DNA of 64,000 bases from Legionella beliardensis (lineage in GTDB: Bacteria > Pseudomonadota > Gammaproteobacteria > Legionellales > Legionellaceae): assembly GCF_900452395.1 (NCBI RefSeq), contig NZ_UGNV01000001.1:186001-250000 (forward strand), given 5' to 3'. Made by a program: the position numbers and the translations under genes. Under the pieces are notes generated by a model that had not been told where the DNA came from, searched no databases, and saw only the letters and a list, made by a program, of their open reading frames with translations. Below are positions 44,414 to 53,432 of the stretch, in pieces. Positions within the stretch are counted from its first letter, which is position 1. Each line of letters starts with the position of its first letter.

Positions 44414-46351
44414 TTAACTATTGCTACTGCTACCATAACTTCTAGAATAGTCTGGATTACTTTCTTCATCCGAACGGTCATCACTATAGCTTGTAGATTC
44501 ACCATAATCATACTGCGTATTAGGCCTGCTAGGAATAGAACGTGGAGCCGATTTATCATAGGGTTCCAGCCTTCGAGTAGGAGCAGAGCCTACTACTCCT
44601 TTAACTTCTGTAGCCGCTTGGTTTAGGGTAGGAGCTGGATAACTGCTGGCATGTGTAACTCCAAGTTTTCCAACTAATAGGGCTGGAGATTCAGGTTTAG
44701 ACTGAATAAGAATTGGATTAGTACCGACTCCAGCCTCTGCACCTACTTTGTTTGTAGAATCAGGTCTGGGGCCCTTATGTCCATCAGCTGGATCTTCGTA
44801 TATTTCATTATTTACGGGCCTAATTACAGCCGGTGCGTCTGCTTTTCTATTAGCTCGCCAAGTTTTAAACAACTGTACTCCAACCGCAATACTGGCGGCA
44901 GCAAGCGGAATAGCCGCACCAATTGCAGCACCAATAGCAGTACCAGGCCCTGGAAAGAAAGCCGTACCTATGGCTGCACCTATTCCTGCACCTATGCCGG
45001 CTGTACCTATTCCAATGAGCCCTGTTCCGATAAGAGGGCGTTTGGTTACTGCATTATAAATACCTGTACCCGTGCAGCCAATTGAAGCACCAATGCCTGC
45101 ACCAATGGCAGCACCAATGCCTGTGCCGATGCCAGGAAATGCAACTGTACCTAAGAGGGCACCAACACCTGCGCCTAAGCCTGCACTACCTGCTGTGGTT
45201 AAGGCGGTGCCTGTAATACGATGCTTTTGCCATAAATGATATAGACCCAGGCCAGTAAAACTCACTGCTGCGCCAACGCCTGCACCAATAGCAGCGCCAA
45301 TGCCTGTACCGATACCAGGAAACACAAGTGTACCTAAGAGGGCGCCTACAGCAGCACCTACTCCTATGCCACCTGCAGTAGTTAAAGTTGTACCTCTGGC
45401 AGGATTTTTCTTAAACAGTTCGACTAGACCTACGACCGATAAGCCTAATGCCGCACCTCCGCCACCAACAATAGCTCCCCCAAGTACAGCGCCAATAGCG
45501 GTACCAACAACAGGAAATATCAGGCTACCAACACCTGCGCCAATAGCTGCGCCTCCTACACCCAAGAGGATCGGAGTAGCTATTTCTACTATCTTAGTTC
45601 TAGTTTGCGCTGCTCTTTCGGCTCTTTTATTTATTGCAAAATCTATAAGCTCAGAAAAAGATACCCTTTTTTCTATATTGGCTTTTTCTAAATCTTCATT
45701 TTCTGCTTGTTCTAATTTTTTCAAATCCCCTACAACACTGTTAAAAGTAATTTCATCCAAATCCATTAAATGGGCAGGAAGTGTTCTAATTAATACTTCA
45801 CTTTTATAGTCACCTACATCCACTTGTGGAGGAGGTACTAGGTCATACATTTCTTTTGTAAAGAGATTAAAGGATAAATAAGGATTTTTAGGCACATCAT
45901 CATTGTCAATATGACTAATCTCTCCACTAATAGCATCAACATCATCAATATGAGTAATCTCTTTACTAATAGCAGCTAACTCATCATTTCGTCCTGCGCT
46001 TTTTGCTGCTTCTTTAAGGTGTACAGCGGCCGATGCTGACGCACTAAATATAGCCGTACCAAGTGCTCTTTCTCCCATCAGTCCATAATAAACAAAACAT
46101 TTATCCATAAAATCAAGTGCTGCTATGTCATCTCGATTAAGATCAGTTTGACATAATTCATAGATAAGCGCCTGCTGCATTATATCGCTACTAAGCTCTC
46201 TACCTTTTATAATCTTAGCAGGTAGAGCTATATATTTAGCGAGCGTAAAACTATAGAAGTTAATAGCTTGATAATATTCTCCCTTCCTAAGATAATCTAC
46301 GAATGTTTGAGCATTAATTTGAGGAGCTTCTATTTCAAATGGCTGTTTCAT
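44414..46351 (-). CDS. Glycine-zipper protein with four tandem membrane-hairpin repeats, effector candidate
   Basis: A 645-residue protein. Residues about 255-502 contain four tandem units of about 60 residues, each with GxGAxxGA zippers on both sides of a central FPGxGTxIGA turn (variant FPVVGTAIGA in unit 1) and ending in a short charged linker (KKNPARG, QKHRITG, TKRPLIG). Each unit looks like a helical hairpin able to insert in a membrane. The N-terminal 250 residues are helical. The C-terminal 140 residues are Pro/Ser/Asp-rich and disordered, ending with acidic and Ser residues. No signal peptide; AAAGGT precedes the ATG. Function unknown; membrane insertion or pore formation is inferred. 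Confidence 0.7.
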   Translation of the reverse strand: MKQPFEIEAPQINAQTFVDYLRKGEYYQAINFYSFTLAKYIALPAKIIKGRELSSDIMQQALIYELCQTDLNRDDIAALDFMDKCFVYYGLMGERALGTAIFSASASAAVHLKEAAKSAGRNDELAAISKEITHIDDVDAISGEISHIDNDDVPKNPYLSFNLFTKEMYDLVPPPQVDVGDYKSEVLIRTLPAHLMDLDEITFNSVVGDLKKLEQAENEDLEKANIEKRVSFSELIDFAINKRAERAAQTRTKIVEIATPILLGVGGAAIGAGVGSLIFPVVGTAIGAVLGGAIVGGGGAALGLSVVGLVELFKKNPARGTTLTTAGGIGVGAAVGALLGTLVFPGIGTGIGAAIGAGVGAAVSFTGLGLYHLWQKHRITGTALTTAGSAGLGAGVGALLGTVAFPGIGTGIGAAIGAGIGASIGCTGTGIYNAVTKRPLIGTGLIGIGTAGIGAGIGAAIGTAFFPGPGTAIGAAIGAAIPLAAASIAVGVQLFKTWRANRKADAPAVIRPVNNEIYEDPADGHKGPRPDSTNKVGAEAGVGTNPILIQSKPESPALLVGKLGVTHASSYPAPTLNQAATEVKGVVGSAPTRRLEPYDKSAPRSIPSRPNTQYDYGESTSYSDDRSDEESNPDYSRSYGSSSNS

Positions 46352-46721
46352 ATCATTACCTTTAACATCTTAAGTTAATCTACATTCATTCCATTATTAA
46401 CAATCTAGAAGTCATCGAATTAAACTAGAAAGAAATCTCCTGTCTCTATATCTATTATAATGGGTATACATTAAGTCAACATTATGCGATTTATTTGAGC
46501 TAATTACTGTTAGATAGATGGCTATAAATGAGTTAAAAATTAGAAAGTTATTAAATTTTTATTTCTTAAAAAACTCACTTATGAAGTAAGTAATTATTTA
46601 AAATTTGGAAAATAGATAACGATTTGCCTTAGTCAATGCGGTTATAGGCTATTTTACTGGTAATTTACCCATTTAAATTAATCAATAAATCTTCATGTTC
46701 TCTTAATTTTAATTTGTTAAA
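46352..46721. other. Divergent intergenic region between two effector-like genes
   Basis: About 370 very AT-rich bases that should contain the promoters of the glycine-zipper and P-loop protein genes. TTAA-containing stretches occur (for example CTTAATTTTAATTTGTTAA near 46702), but I cannot tell them from background. No gene or clear hairpin was seen. Confidence 0.4.
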
Positions 46722-46751
46722 GTGGACCAAATTAAGTGGGTTAGGTTGGCC

Positions 46752-49700
46752 ATGAAAATTTTTATAAAGAATAATAAAGTCTCTCGTTATCAAGATACGC
46801 GGTCTTTGTGGCAGAAGCTTGAATTATTAATTGCTCATGATCTTTATCAATATTTAGGCGGTAATAAGCCTGAAGCGATGCATATCGCTACGGTACTTTT
46901 GTCGGATTTTAAGAAAAAGAGCATTGCTATTGCTGATAAAGTCATCGATGAAATAACCTTACCCAAATACCGTAATTTAATTTTACAGCACTTATTAAAT
47001 AAGCTCTATAGCGAGTCTAGTTATCATGTGTTTTTAGAAAAATTTGCTTTAAGGCTAAGTGGTGGTAAGGAAACTCAATTAACGCTATCTGTCTTACAAC
47101 ATGCTGGCATTAATGATACTAAGAGATTACATGATGTGTTTGTAGCGTTTGTATCAGAGCAGAAAAAGCTTGCTAAAAACTTCCCTAATTTTTCAAAAAT
47201 TAAAAATGAAGATGATTACGAGCAATTTATCAGTGTGCTTGCATCAAATCCCTTGTATGAAAAATTTTTAAGTGCTTTTACAACGTATTTAGCTGATGCG
47301 TTTAATGATAAGCGAGAGAGCAATACGCAAGTTGCCGCGCCAACGGTGTTAACTCCTGAGTCGTTGTTGGATTTTTTTCAAGCGATTAGTACTGATATTG
47401 TATTAGGTAATTTTAATCATACACCTTTAAAAAAAGGCACCCTGTATGTAGAAATCATCCAAGGCGATTTATACTACACGACCTTAAATCCTTCTGGTCT
47501 GCGGGTAAGTGGTTTTATCAGTTCGAATGAGGAGGAGCTAAATTGTCGCCTGACTAGCCAGACAACGAAAGCGGAGCTAAAGCCATATTTACCTCATATT
47601 CTTACTATTACCGCAGCTAGAGGTCATACTAGCCAATTAGTATTTCGTCATACCGCGTCTTTAAGAGACAAAGCGCAAGCATTTCTTACGGAGCAGGCTA
47701 ATAGTGGTTTGCTTTGGGCTAACTTACCCGCTAGCGATTTTATTGTTAGCGAGGAAAATAAATTTATTCTTAATCATTGGTTAGCTGATAATTTGCCTTG
47801 TTTTATTAATCACCTTATTGAGGATAGTTGTGATCGCTATGAACAACAATTAAAAGCGATGGCAGAGCACGCGAAGAATCAGCGAGGGATGACTGCTTAT
47901 ATTGCTAATGAAATTAATGAAGTAAGCGTTTTAATGAAAGATATTATGCATAGCATAATATTCTTTAATCTAGAAAAAAGTGTCTATGAAAGAAATAGTG
48001 AAATTGATAGTAAACTTGAGAAGTTAATCAATCATATAAAGCAGTTGCAAGAATTCTATAATACCACTCCGCTGCAAGCACCTAATGAGGTATTTCCAAA
48101 AATAAGGGGTAATTTTGAGGCGTTTATTAACAATCTAATTTTTAATAGGGGCGCAGGTGTTATTCATTATACTAGCGCAACAACTACGTGGCGCTTAGAC
48201 CTTATTTCACTCATAGAGGCATTAGTTAAAGATAAAGCTGTTCAAGTTTGTAGTATTCAAAGTAATAACATGGAATATAGTTATTTAACCGATGAAATAG
48301 GTCAAATTATACCTTCTCATGCTCTTCTTAGAGAAGAATTGAAATTACAATTAACCCATTATTTAAGCCATGATATTCAAGCTTATCACCGGCAAGCACT
48401 ATGTCGTTACCACGCAGAAAATTTACCTATGACGGTTGTTAAAGCTGAGCCTTTATTGGCTACACGAGTAAAGCTTTCTGTTCCTAGTAAGCCGTTTAAT
48501 TTACCAAGTATTAAATTTAAAGAAGCAAGAGAGCAAGCTTATCGCCATTATAATATGCGGCATATTCTTACTCTTAAAAGTTATACAGATTGGACGCTAG
48601 AAGAGAGGCGTTTACAAGAAACACATAACCGTATTTTACAACCTAATTTTATGGAAGGGCTAATTGATGAGCAGTTAAATCATGCACAGGTAGCTCAAGA
48701 AAAATGGCTAACTGATGTGTTAGTTCCTAGGTGGCAAACAGCACTTTTTTTAAATATTGCGGCAAGGTTAATTACGGATTATCGCATAGACACGGAACAA
48801 GTGAACGAGACTGCTAAACAGCTGTGGTTTGATATTTTATTTTCTCGGTTTACCAAGAAATTGATGAATCATTGGCAAACTATGTCACTAAGCGTAGCTC
48901 CCCTTGCAGGCACTGGTATTCACGAAAATTGTGTGGCGAAAGCTAAGCAGCGCATGAGTTCACTTTATTCAGCTCTCACAGAAGATACATTTGATTATGA
49001 TGTTAAATTTCAATCTTGTCTTATCATAGAAAAAAATAAAGTTCGTAAACAGTTAATTAATACAATTATAAAAGAGTTTCTTGATAACTATTTAGATTTA
49101 TTTACTAAAGGCAAATTAGAGAACAAAAGCCAATATCCTATTGGTAGTAATAAAGACTATGTTTTTTTAGGCCCGGCAGCAAGTGGTAAAAGTACAATTT
49201 CTAATCAATACATTCAGCAGCAAGAGCGTAGCGATTATATTTCTTTAGCTACTGATGATTACCGCGGTATTTATCTACCAGCAACAGATATTTTTGAGCA
49301 ACAAGACACCGAGCAAGTTTTTATTCGCACCCAAGATAGTGCTTATTTAATCAGCGAGTTAGTTGAAGACAGATTATGCTCACTTAAGGATAAGCGACCT
49401 AATATTATTGTTGATGGTGTTACCTATAAGCCTGCGCATCGTGCGTTAATAGAAACGAATAATAATTCCATTATTGTTTGTGCTTGCTTAGATGATATGG
49501 CTGAAGTGGTTAAACGCTCCTATGATAGAGCTATGCGCGAAGACAGCAGCTCAGCTGATAGGGGGCGCTATGTAAACACAACCAGTTTAATTCAGATGCA
49601 TAAAGCAGCAAGCGTGGATTTAATTGCTTCTTGCCCACCTAATACTAAGATTGCATTTTACAATACTAATATTCCACGCGGCGAGGTGCCGCCCTTAATA

Positions 49701-50180
49701 GCGACCATTGATACCCACCATGAAAAAACCTTAACCATTCATCATGAAAAGGGCGCTTTATTACGTTTAACCTCATTTTTTAACAAAAAACGTCTAAATG
49801 TTAGTGCAAAAAATGATAACAGTCTTTTTATGTCTAACTTACAAAAACCAGGCTTTCAAATTGAGTCATTATTTAGCGTACTAAAGCATGGATTTAAAAT
49901 TGTGCTCCATGATGATCAGAATAATCCTTGTTTAATAGTTAGTAATGACGGGATGGTTATTCATAACGCAGAATATATTAAAGAAAAACTTACTGAAAAA
50001 AGTAACGAAAAAGAGTTACTAAAGATGATGCTATTGTATGGCAAATACGGCAGCTTGAAAGAAGTTAAAAAGCAATGCCTTATTTATGAAAATTCAGATG
50101 TGCTTATAGCAAAAATACTTACTAACGCGATGGATAAGTTACAAGAAGGCAATATATCATTAGCAGTTTACAAGTACTAA
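46752..50180 (+). CDS. Very large protein with zeta-toxin-like P-loop kinase domain, effector candidate
   Basis: A protein of 1142 residues from the ATG at 46752 (TTAGG six bases upstream), or 1152 from a GTG at 46722 without a ribosome site. Numbering from the GTG, GPAASGKST (817-825) is a Walker A motif, followed by YISLATDDYRG (D845-D846), NIIVDGVTYK and a later Arg-rich segment YDRAMREDSSS. This is the layout of zeta toxins and related small-molecule kinases. The first about 800 residues are helical and match nothing I know. No signal peptide. A 146-residue gene follows after 38 bases. Kinase activity and export are inferred. Confidence 0.72.
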   Translation: MKIFIKNNKVSRYQDTRSLWQKLELLIAHDLYQYLGGNKPEAMHIATVLLSDFKKKSIAIADKVIDEITLPKYRNLILQHLLNKLYSESSYHVFLEKFALRLSGGKETQLTLSVLQHAGINDTKRLHDVFVAFVSEQKKLAKNFPNFSKIKNEDDYEQFISVLASNPLYEKFLSAFTTYLADAFNDKRESNTQVAAPTVLTPESLLDFFQAISTDIVLGNFNHTPLKKGTLYVEIIQGDLYYTTLNPSGLRVSGFISSNEEELNCRLTSQTTKAELKPYLPHILTITAARGHTSQLVFRHTASLRDKAQAFLTEQANSGLLWANLPASDFIVSEENKFILNHWLADNLPCFINHLIEDSCDRYEQQLKAMAEHAKNQRGMTAYIANEINEVSVLMKDIMHSIIFFNLEKSVYERNSEIDSKLEKLINHIKQLQEFYNTTPLQAPNEVFPKIRGNFEAFINNLIFNRGAGVIHYTSATTTWRLDLISLIEALVKDKAVQVCSIQSNNMEYSYLTDEIGQIIPSHALLREELKLQLTHYLSHDIQAYHRQALCRYHAENLPMTVVKAEPLLATRVKLSVPSKPFNLPSIKFKEAREQAYRHYNMRHILTLKSYTDWTLEERRLQETHNRILQPNFMEGLIDEQLNHAQVAQEKWLTDVLVPRWQTALFLNIAARLITDYRIDTEQVNETAKQLWFDILFSRFTKKLMNHWQTMSLSVAPLAGTGIHENCVAKAKQRMSSLYSALTEDTFDYDVKFQSCLIIEKNKVRKQLINTIIKEFLDNYLDLFTKGKLENKSQYPIGSNKDYVFLGPAASGKSTISNQYIQQQERSDYISLATDDYRGIYLPATDIFEQQDTEQVFIRTQDSAYLISELVEDRLCSLKDKRPNIIVDGVTYKPAHRALIETNNNSIIVCACLDDMAEVVKRSYDRAMREDSSSADRGRYVNTTSLIQMHKAASVDLIASCPPNTKIAFYNTNIPRGEVPPLIATIDTHHEKTLTIHHEKGALLRLTSFFNKKRLNVSAKNDNSLFMSNLQKPGFQIESLFSVLKHGFKIVLHDDQNNPCLIVSNDGMVIHNAEYIKEKLTEKSNEKELLKMMLLYGKYGSLKEVKKQCLIYENSDVLIAKILTNAMDKLQEGNISLAVYKY

Positions 50181-50218
50181 ATCAATCGGGCTAGTAACCA
50201 AGCAATTAGGAGGCACTC

Positions 50219-50659
50219 GTGAAACAACTTGATGAAATGATAAAGCATTATGTGCGACAGAAAGAAGACTTTATTCACGAAACTGGAGAGGTATTAAATG
50301 ATACCCCAGACATGCAAGAACGCTCTAATCAATTAGAAGTATTTAATACGCTATTAGTTTATGCTACTTATGCTACAGCCAATCAACTAGAATGCGAACT
50401 TAGCAAGTGTTTTTCAGGTGAGTATGAAAATGAGACGATTAATTATATGTGTCAACAATTGCGCGAACTAAATGCTGTTTGTATGGCCTCTAATAAGGGA
50501 GATGAAGCTTGCCAGGGTCTTTATAAAAATATTACTCATTTAACACCGGAAATAAAAAGTTATATTCGAGAAAAATTAAGTAAAGCAGCCATTGAAATGG
50601 TGCTTGCTAAAACACCCATTCCAGTAGAAGAAGAAACGTTAGTACCTAGGTTTAATTAG
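50219..50659 (+). CDS. Small helical protein downstream of the P-loop protein, unknown
   Basis: A 146-residue, mostly helical, acidic protein with five Cys and no signal peptide. It starts with GTG behind a perfect AGGAGG five bases upstream and lies 38 bases after the large P-loop gene, so the two are probably an operon. Its C-terminus (PVEEETLVPRFN) has an acidic block followed by hydrophobic residues, as in Dot/Icm substrates. It could be a partner, inhibitor or chaperone of the large protein; this is inference. Confidence 0.6.
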   Translation: MKQLDEMIKHYVRQKEDFIHETGEVLNDTPDMQERSNQLEVFNTLLVYATYATANQLECELSKCFSGEYENETINYMCQQLRELNAVCMASNKGDEACQGLYKNITHLTPEIKSYIREKLSKAAIEMVLAKTPIPVEEETLVPRFN

Positions 50660-50679
50660 TACTTGAAATGTAAAGGCCT

Positions 50680-50822
50680 TAAGTATCGGGTTACCTATAA
50701 CCATTTGTAACACGCCCTCTCCCCAACCCTCTGCCCGCGAATAGACCTGATCCAAGCTATCAAGTGTCTTGCGCGGGAGAGGGGGTTAATCGAGGCAAGC
50801 TGAAAATTAGGAGTATAGTTTA
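50680..50822 (-). repeat. Inverted partial copy of the 242-bp repeat
   Basis: ACACGCCCTCTCCCCAACCC and CGCGGGAGAGGGGGTT occur here as the reverse complement of the matching parts of the two direct copies that follow. The match fades after AAAATTAGGAGTAT. Confidence 0.75.
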
Positions 50823-50852
50823 AGGTTATCTAACGTGATTTTGACACAGGCC

Positions 50853-51052
50853 CTCTTATAGCGTTTATATCGAATTCACATGGATAATTTCTTTAGAGTT
50901 TTTGCCACCAACTTTTAATTGATGCTCCTAATTTTAAACTCACCCCAATCAACCCCCTCTCTCGCGCAAGGAATTTGATGAATAGAATAATACTTTTTCG
51001 CGGGCAGAGGGTTGGGGAGAGGGCGTGTTGTGAATGGTTATGGATACTTTGC
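50853..51052 (+). repeat. Direct repeat copy 1
   Basis: Runs from CTCTTATAGCGTTTATATCG through ACCCCAATCAACCCCCTCTC and GCAGAGGGTTGGGGAGAGGG to GGTTATGGATACTTT. The next copy begins 242 bp later. Confidence 0.8.
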
Positions 51053-51094
51053 AAATTTCTATAAACATTTCTCTTTCAGGCAGTGACAAAAATA

Positions 51095-51296
51095 CTCTTA
51101 TAGCGTTTATATCGAATTCACATGGGTAATATCTTTAGAGTTTTTGCAGCCGCCTACCTTTAATCGATACACCTAATTTTAAATTCACCCCAATCAACCC
51201 CCTCTCCCGCGCAAGGAATTTGATTAATAGAATAATGTTTTTTCGCGGGCAGAGGGTTGGGGAGAGGGCGTGCTATGAATGGTTATAGATACTTTA
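51095..51296 (+). repeat. Direct repeat copy 2
   Basis: Same landmarks as copy 1 with scattered substitutions and small indels, ending GGTTATAGATACTTT. Ends 48 bases before the LysR stop codon. Confidence 0.8.
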
Positions 51297-51344
51297 CGAG
51301 TGCCTAAAAAAACCTAGACGGTCGCTATATTGAATTGACATAAA

Positions 51345-52244
51345 TTATGGCAATATTTTTAAATTATTTTTAGTAAAAAAGTCAAGAAATACTCTTATTT
51401 TAGGCAGCTCATAGTCATAAGCTCGATAAAATATAAAAATGTCATATTGTCTGAATTTATATTGGGGCAGCACTTGAATTAAATCGCCTCGGTTAAGCCA
51501 TTGCTTAACTAATATATCACCTGTTAAAAAGAGTCCAATACCTGCTAAACATGCTTGGTTAAGTGCATCAAAGTTATTCATATATAAAATAGGTTTAGCG
51601 CAAGGCAATTGATTGCCATCGGCTAGAGGTAGAAAGTAAGCAGGCCTTCGTAGGGTGTGAGAAATAATTTTATACTGGGGTAACTGTTCTGCAGTTTCTG
51701 GCTTACCATATTGTGCAACAAACTCTTTTGACGCGCAAAGAATATTATGAGTAGTAAGCATTTTGCGGTATTTAAGATGTTCAGTTGCTGGTGGAATGGT
51801 TGGGAAGCCCACCATAATATCTATATCTTCGCGTGCTAAATCGGCATCTTCTTCTGAAAAAATAATTTCTAAGTAGAGTTTAGGGTAGGTAGCCATAAAC
51901 GCTTGTAAGTGTTTAAGTACCCAAGCTTTGGAGGTGATGGTAGAAACCAAAATTTTTAATTCGCCTTGCGGTACGTCTCGGCTAGATTCAATAAAATGAT
52001 TAAGAGAGGCGATTTCCTCTTCGATAGGCTTGCAGTGCTGATAAAATAAGAGGCCAAACTCTGTAAGCCTAACTTGCCTGGTTGTACGTTGGAATAGTTG
52101 CTCACCTATATTTTGCTCAAGGTTTTTTATTTGCTTGCTAATGGCTGTTGGCGTTAAATGAAGCGCTTGTGCGGCCAGTGAAAAACTTCCTAATTCAACT
52201 GCTTTTAAAAAACATTTGATTTGTGAGTGATTATAAAAATGCAT
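51345..52244 (-). CDS. LysR-family transcriptional regulator
   Basis: A 299-residue regulator. The N-terminal winged helix-turn-helix is typical (IKCFLKAVELGSFSLAAQALHLTPTAISKQIKNLEQNIGEQLFQRT), followed by the periplasmic-binding-like effector domain (from about 90). The effector is unknown. It is divergent from a small VOC protein gene, and a 25-bp perfect palindrome lies just before its start, so autoregulation and control of the neighbour are likely. Confidence 0.93.
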   Translation of the reverse strand: MHFYNHSQIKCFLKAVELGSFSLAAQALHLTPTAISKQIKNLEQNIGEQLFQRTTRQVRLTEFGLLFYQHCKPIEEEIASLNHFIESSRDVPQGELKILVSTITSKAWVLKHLQAFMATYPKLYLEIIFSEEDADLAREDIDIMVGFPTIPPATEHLKYRKMLTTHNILCASKEFVAQYGKPETAEQLPQYKIISHTLRRPAYFLPLADGNQLPCAKPILYMNNFDALNQACLAGIGLFLTGDILVKQWLNRGDLIQVLPQYKFRQYDIFIFYRAYDYELPKIRVFLDFFTKNNLKILP

Positions 52245-52255
52245 ATTGTTCTTTT

Positions 52256-52280
52256 TATTATGAACTATTAGTTCATAATA
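52256..52280. promoter_or_regulatory. Perfect 25-bp palindrome, probable LysR operator
   Basis: TATTATGAACTA, a central T, then TAGTTCATAATA, with no mismatch. It lies 11 bases before the LysR ATG and about 75 bases before the VOC gene. Its core fits the T-N11-A pattern of LysR-type sites. Confidence 0.75.
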
Positions 52281-52355
52281 GGCAGAAAAATAGTCAATTT
52301 ACAACTTTTATGACTAGATATTATAATAATTACTAAGCAACAAGAGGAATTATAA

Positions 52356-52754
52356 ATGACTACTATACGTACTATAACCTATGCTTTTCATCACATAGGT
52401 ATTCCAACAACTGAAATTAAACCTAATGAAAAATACAGTTCAACTTTTAAAATGTATACAAGTGGTGGGCAAAATAGCGAATACCGTATTCAATATCATC
52501 GCTTTGAAGAGGATTCACCACTACATCCTTTAGTAAAATCAAAGCCACATGTTGCTTTCAAGGTTGATAATCTTGAAGAGGCTATTAAAAACAAGGAAGT
52601 GATACTTAGCCCTTATGAGCCTTTTTTAGGATTTAAAGTAGCAATGATTGTTGAGTGCGGAATGCCCATTGAGCTTATTGAAACCACGTTAACTGAAGAA
52701 GAGATATGGCAGGGTAGCCATAAAAATTCCGTTATTTACCCTGAAGCAGATTAG
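52356..52754 (+). CDS. VOC (glyoxalase/dioxygenase fold) protein
   Basis: A 132-residue single-domain protein. AFHHIGIPTTEIKPNEKY at the start and PHVAFKVDNLEEAIKNKEVI in the middle match the two halves of a VOC fold, with a metal-ligand-like His in HHIGIP and in HVAF and a late Glu in MPIELIETT. The substrate is unknown. A strong AGAGGA lies nine bases before the ATG. Divergent from the LysR regulator, which probably controls it. Confidence 0.8.
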   Translation: MTTIRTITYAFHHIGIPTTEIKPNEKYSSTFKMYTSGGQNSEYRIQYHRFEEDSPLHPLVKSKPHVAFKVDNLEEAIKNKEVILSPYEPFLGFKVAMIVECGMPIELIETTLTEEEIWQGSHKNSVIYPEAD

Positions 52755-52775
52755 TATCTTTAAGATACTAATCTA

Positions 52776-53432
52776 TTAAAATTTAAAGGAGGCAGATGCG
52801 CTTGCGCTAAACTCTTCTGTAATTTCTTGTTTAGGATACAAATTTTTATTTTCAAGGAATTGTTTTGCAATATCGGCTATTTCGTCAGGGTGCAAATTGG
52901 AAGCATCAATACTTAATTTATTGTCTTTTTTCGTTTCTGATAAAATTTTTCTAGCCATGGGTCGAGTGTTATTAAAGTAATCTGCAATTCTATATTGAAT
53001 AACACTTGCTTGGTCATCTTTGCGTCCCCGGCCTAACAAGCGAGTTTGCATCACTTCTTTGGAAACATCTAAATCAATTACTGCTGCCGGCGAGCCATAA
53101 CGATTTCTAAAAAGATTCCACTGTGATAGCGTCCTTGGAAAGCCATCAAGCAAGACAGGCTTGGATTGTTTTAAGGCATCAGATTGATTCATTACGCCCA
53201 TGACCTCGTGATCACTGAGTAATTTCCCTTGTGCAATACGTTGCTTAAATGATTCAGCTTGGGGATGTTTAGGGTTATTAATGATTTCGCGCAGTGCTTC
53301 CCCAATAGAGAAATGTTTTACCTTCGATAAATTTGCAGCCAACACACCTTTACCACTGCCAGGGCCACCCATAAGTAGAATAATTTTAGGAGAAGTTAAT
53401 CCCGTTCTTTCCATTAAAGTTCTTAAAAACAC
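52776..53432 (-). CDS. Adenylate-kinase-like nucleoside monophosphate kinase with a short lid and extra tail
   Basis: A 218-residue P-loop kinase. ILLMGGPGSGKG (about 19-30) is the phosphate-binding loop, LLDGFPRTLSQW the NMP-binding segment, and GRGRKDDQASVIQYRI the lid region, which is short as in UMP/CMP kinases and short-form adenylate kinases. The C-terminus (KQEITEEFSASASASFKF) is an unusual acidic and Ser/Ala tail, resembling a Dot/Icm signal. It starts with GTG; an ATG seven codons in is possible. Probably not the housekeeping Adk. Substrate not determinable. Confidence 0.75.
   Translation of the reverse strand: MFLRTLMERTGLTSPKIILLMGGPGSGKGVLAANLSKVKHFSIGEALREIINNPKHPQAESFKQRIAQGKLLSDHEVMGVMNQSDALKQSKPVLLDGFPRTLSQWNLFRNRYGSPAAVIDLDVSKEVMQTRLLGRGRKDDQASVIQYRIADYFNNTRPMARKILSETKKDNKLSIDASNLHPDEIADIAKQFLENKNLYPKQEITEEFSASASASFKF

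Larger units (their letters stand above)
50660..51344. other. Gene-free region occupied by a three-copy repeat cluster
   Basis: About 685 bases with no credible gene. One inverted partial copy and two direct copies of the same sequence fill most of it (see the repeat entries). Confidence 0.75.

Noticed and set aside
44748..45085. Two overlapping frames on the plus strand, one Ser/Cys-rich
   Set aside because: Same cause as above: antisense shadows of the glycine-zipper repeats.
45300..45809. Long Pro/Ala-rich frame on the plus strand opposite the glycine-zipper gene
   Set aside because: Antisense reading of Gly/Ala-rich codons gives Pro/Ala/Ser-rich frames free of stops. The minus-strand gene has a start with AAAGGT and a coherent protein.
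46690..46722. A PmrA- or CpxR-type regulatory box upstream of the P-loop protein
   Set aside because: TTAA-rich stretches such as CTTAATTTTAATTTG occur, but the region is so AT-rich that a match has no weight without a matrix score.
50660..51344. A CRISPR array
   Set aside because: The copies are about 200 bp, partly inverted and without short regular spacers, so this is an interspersed repeat cluster.
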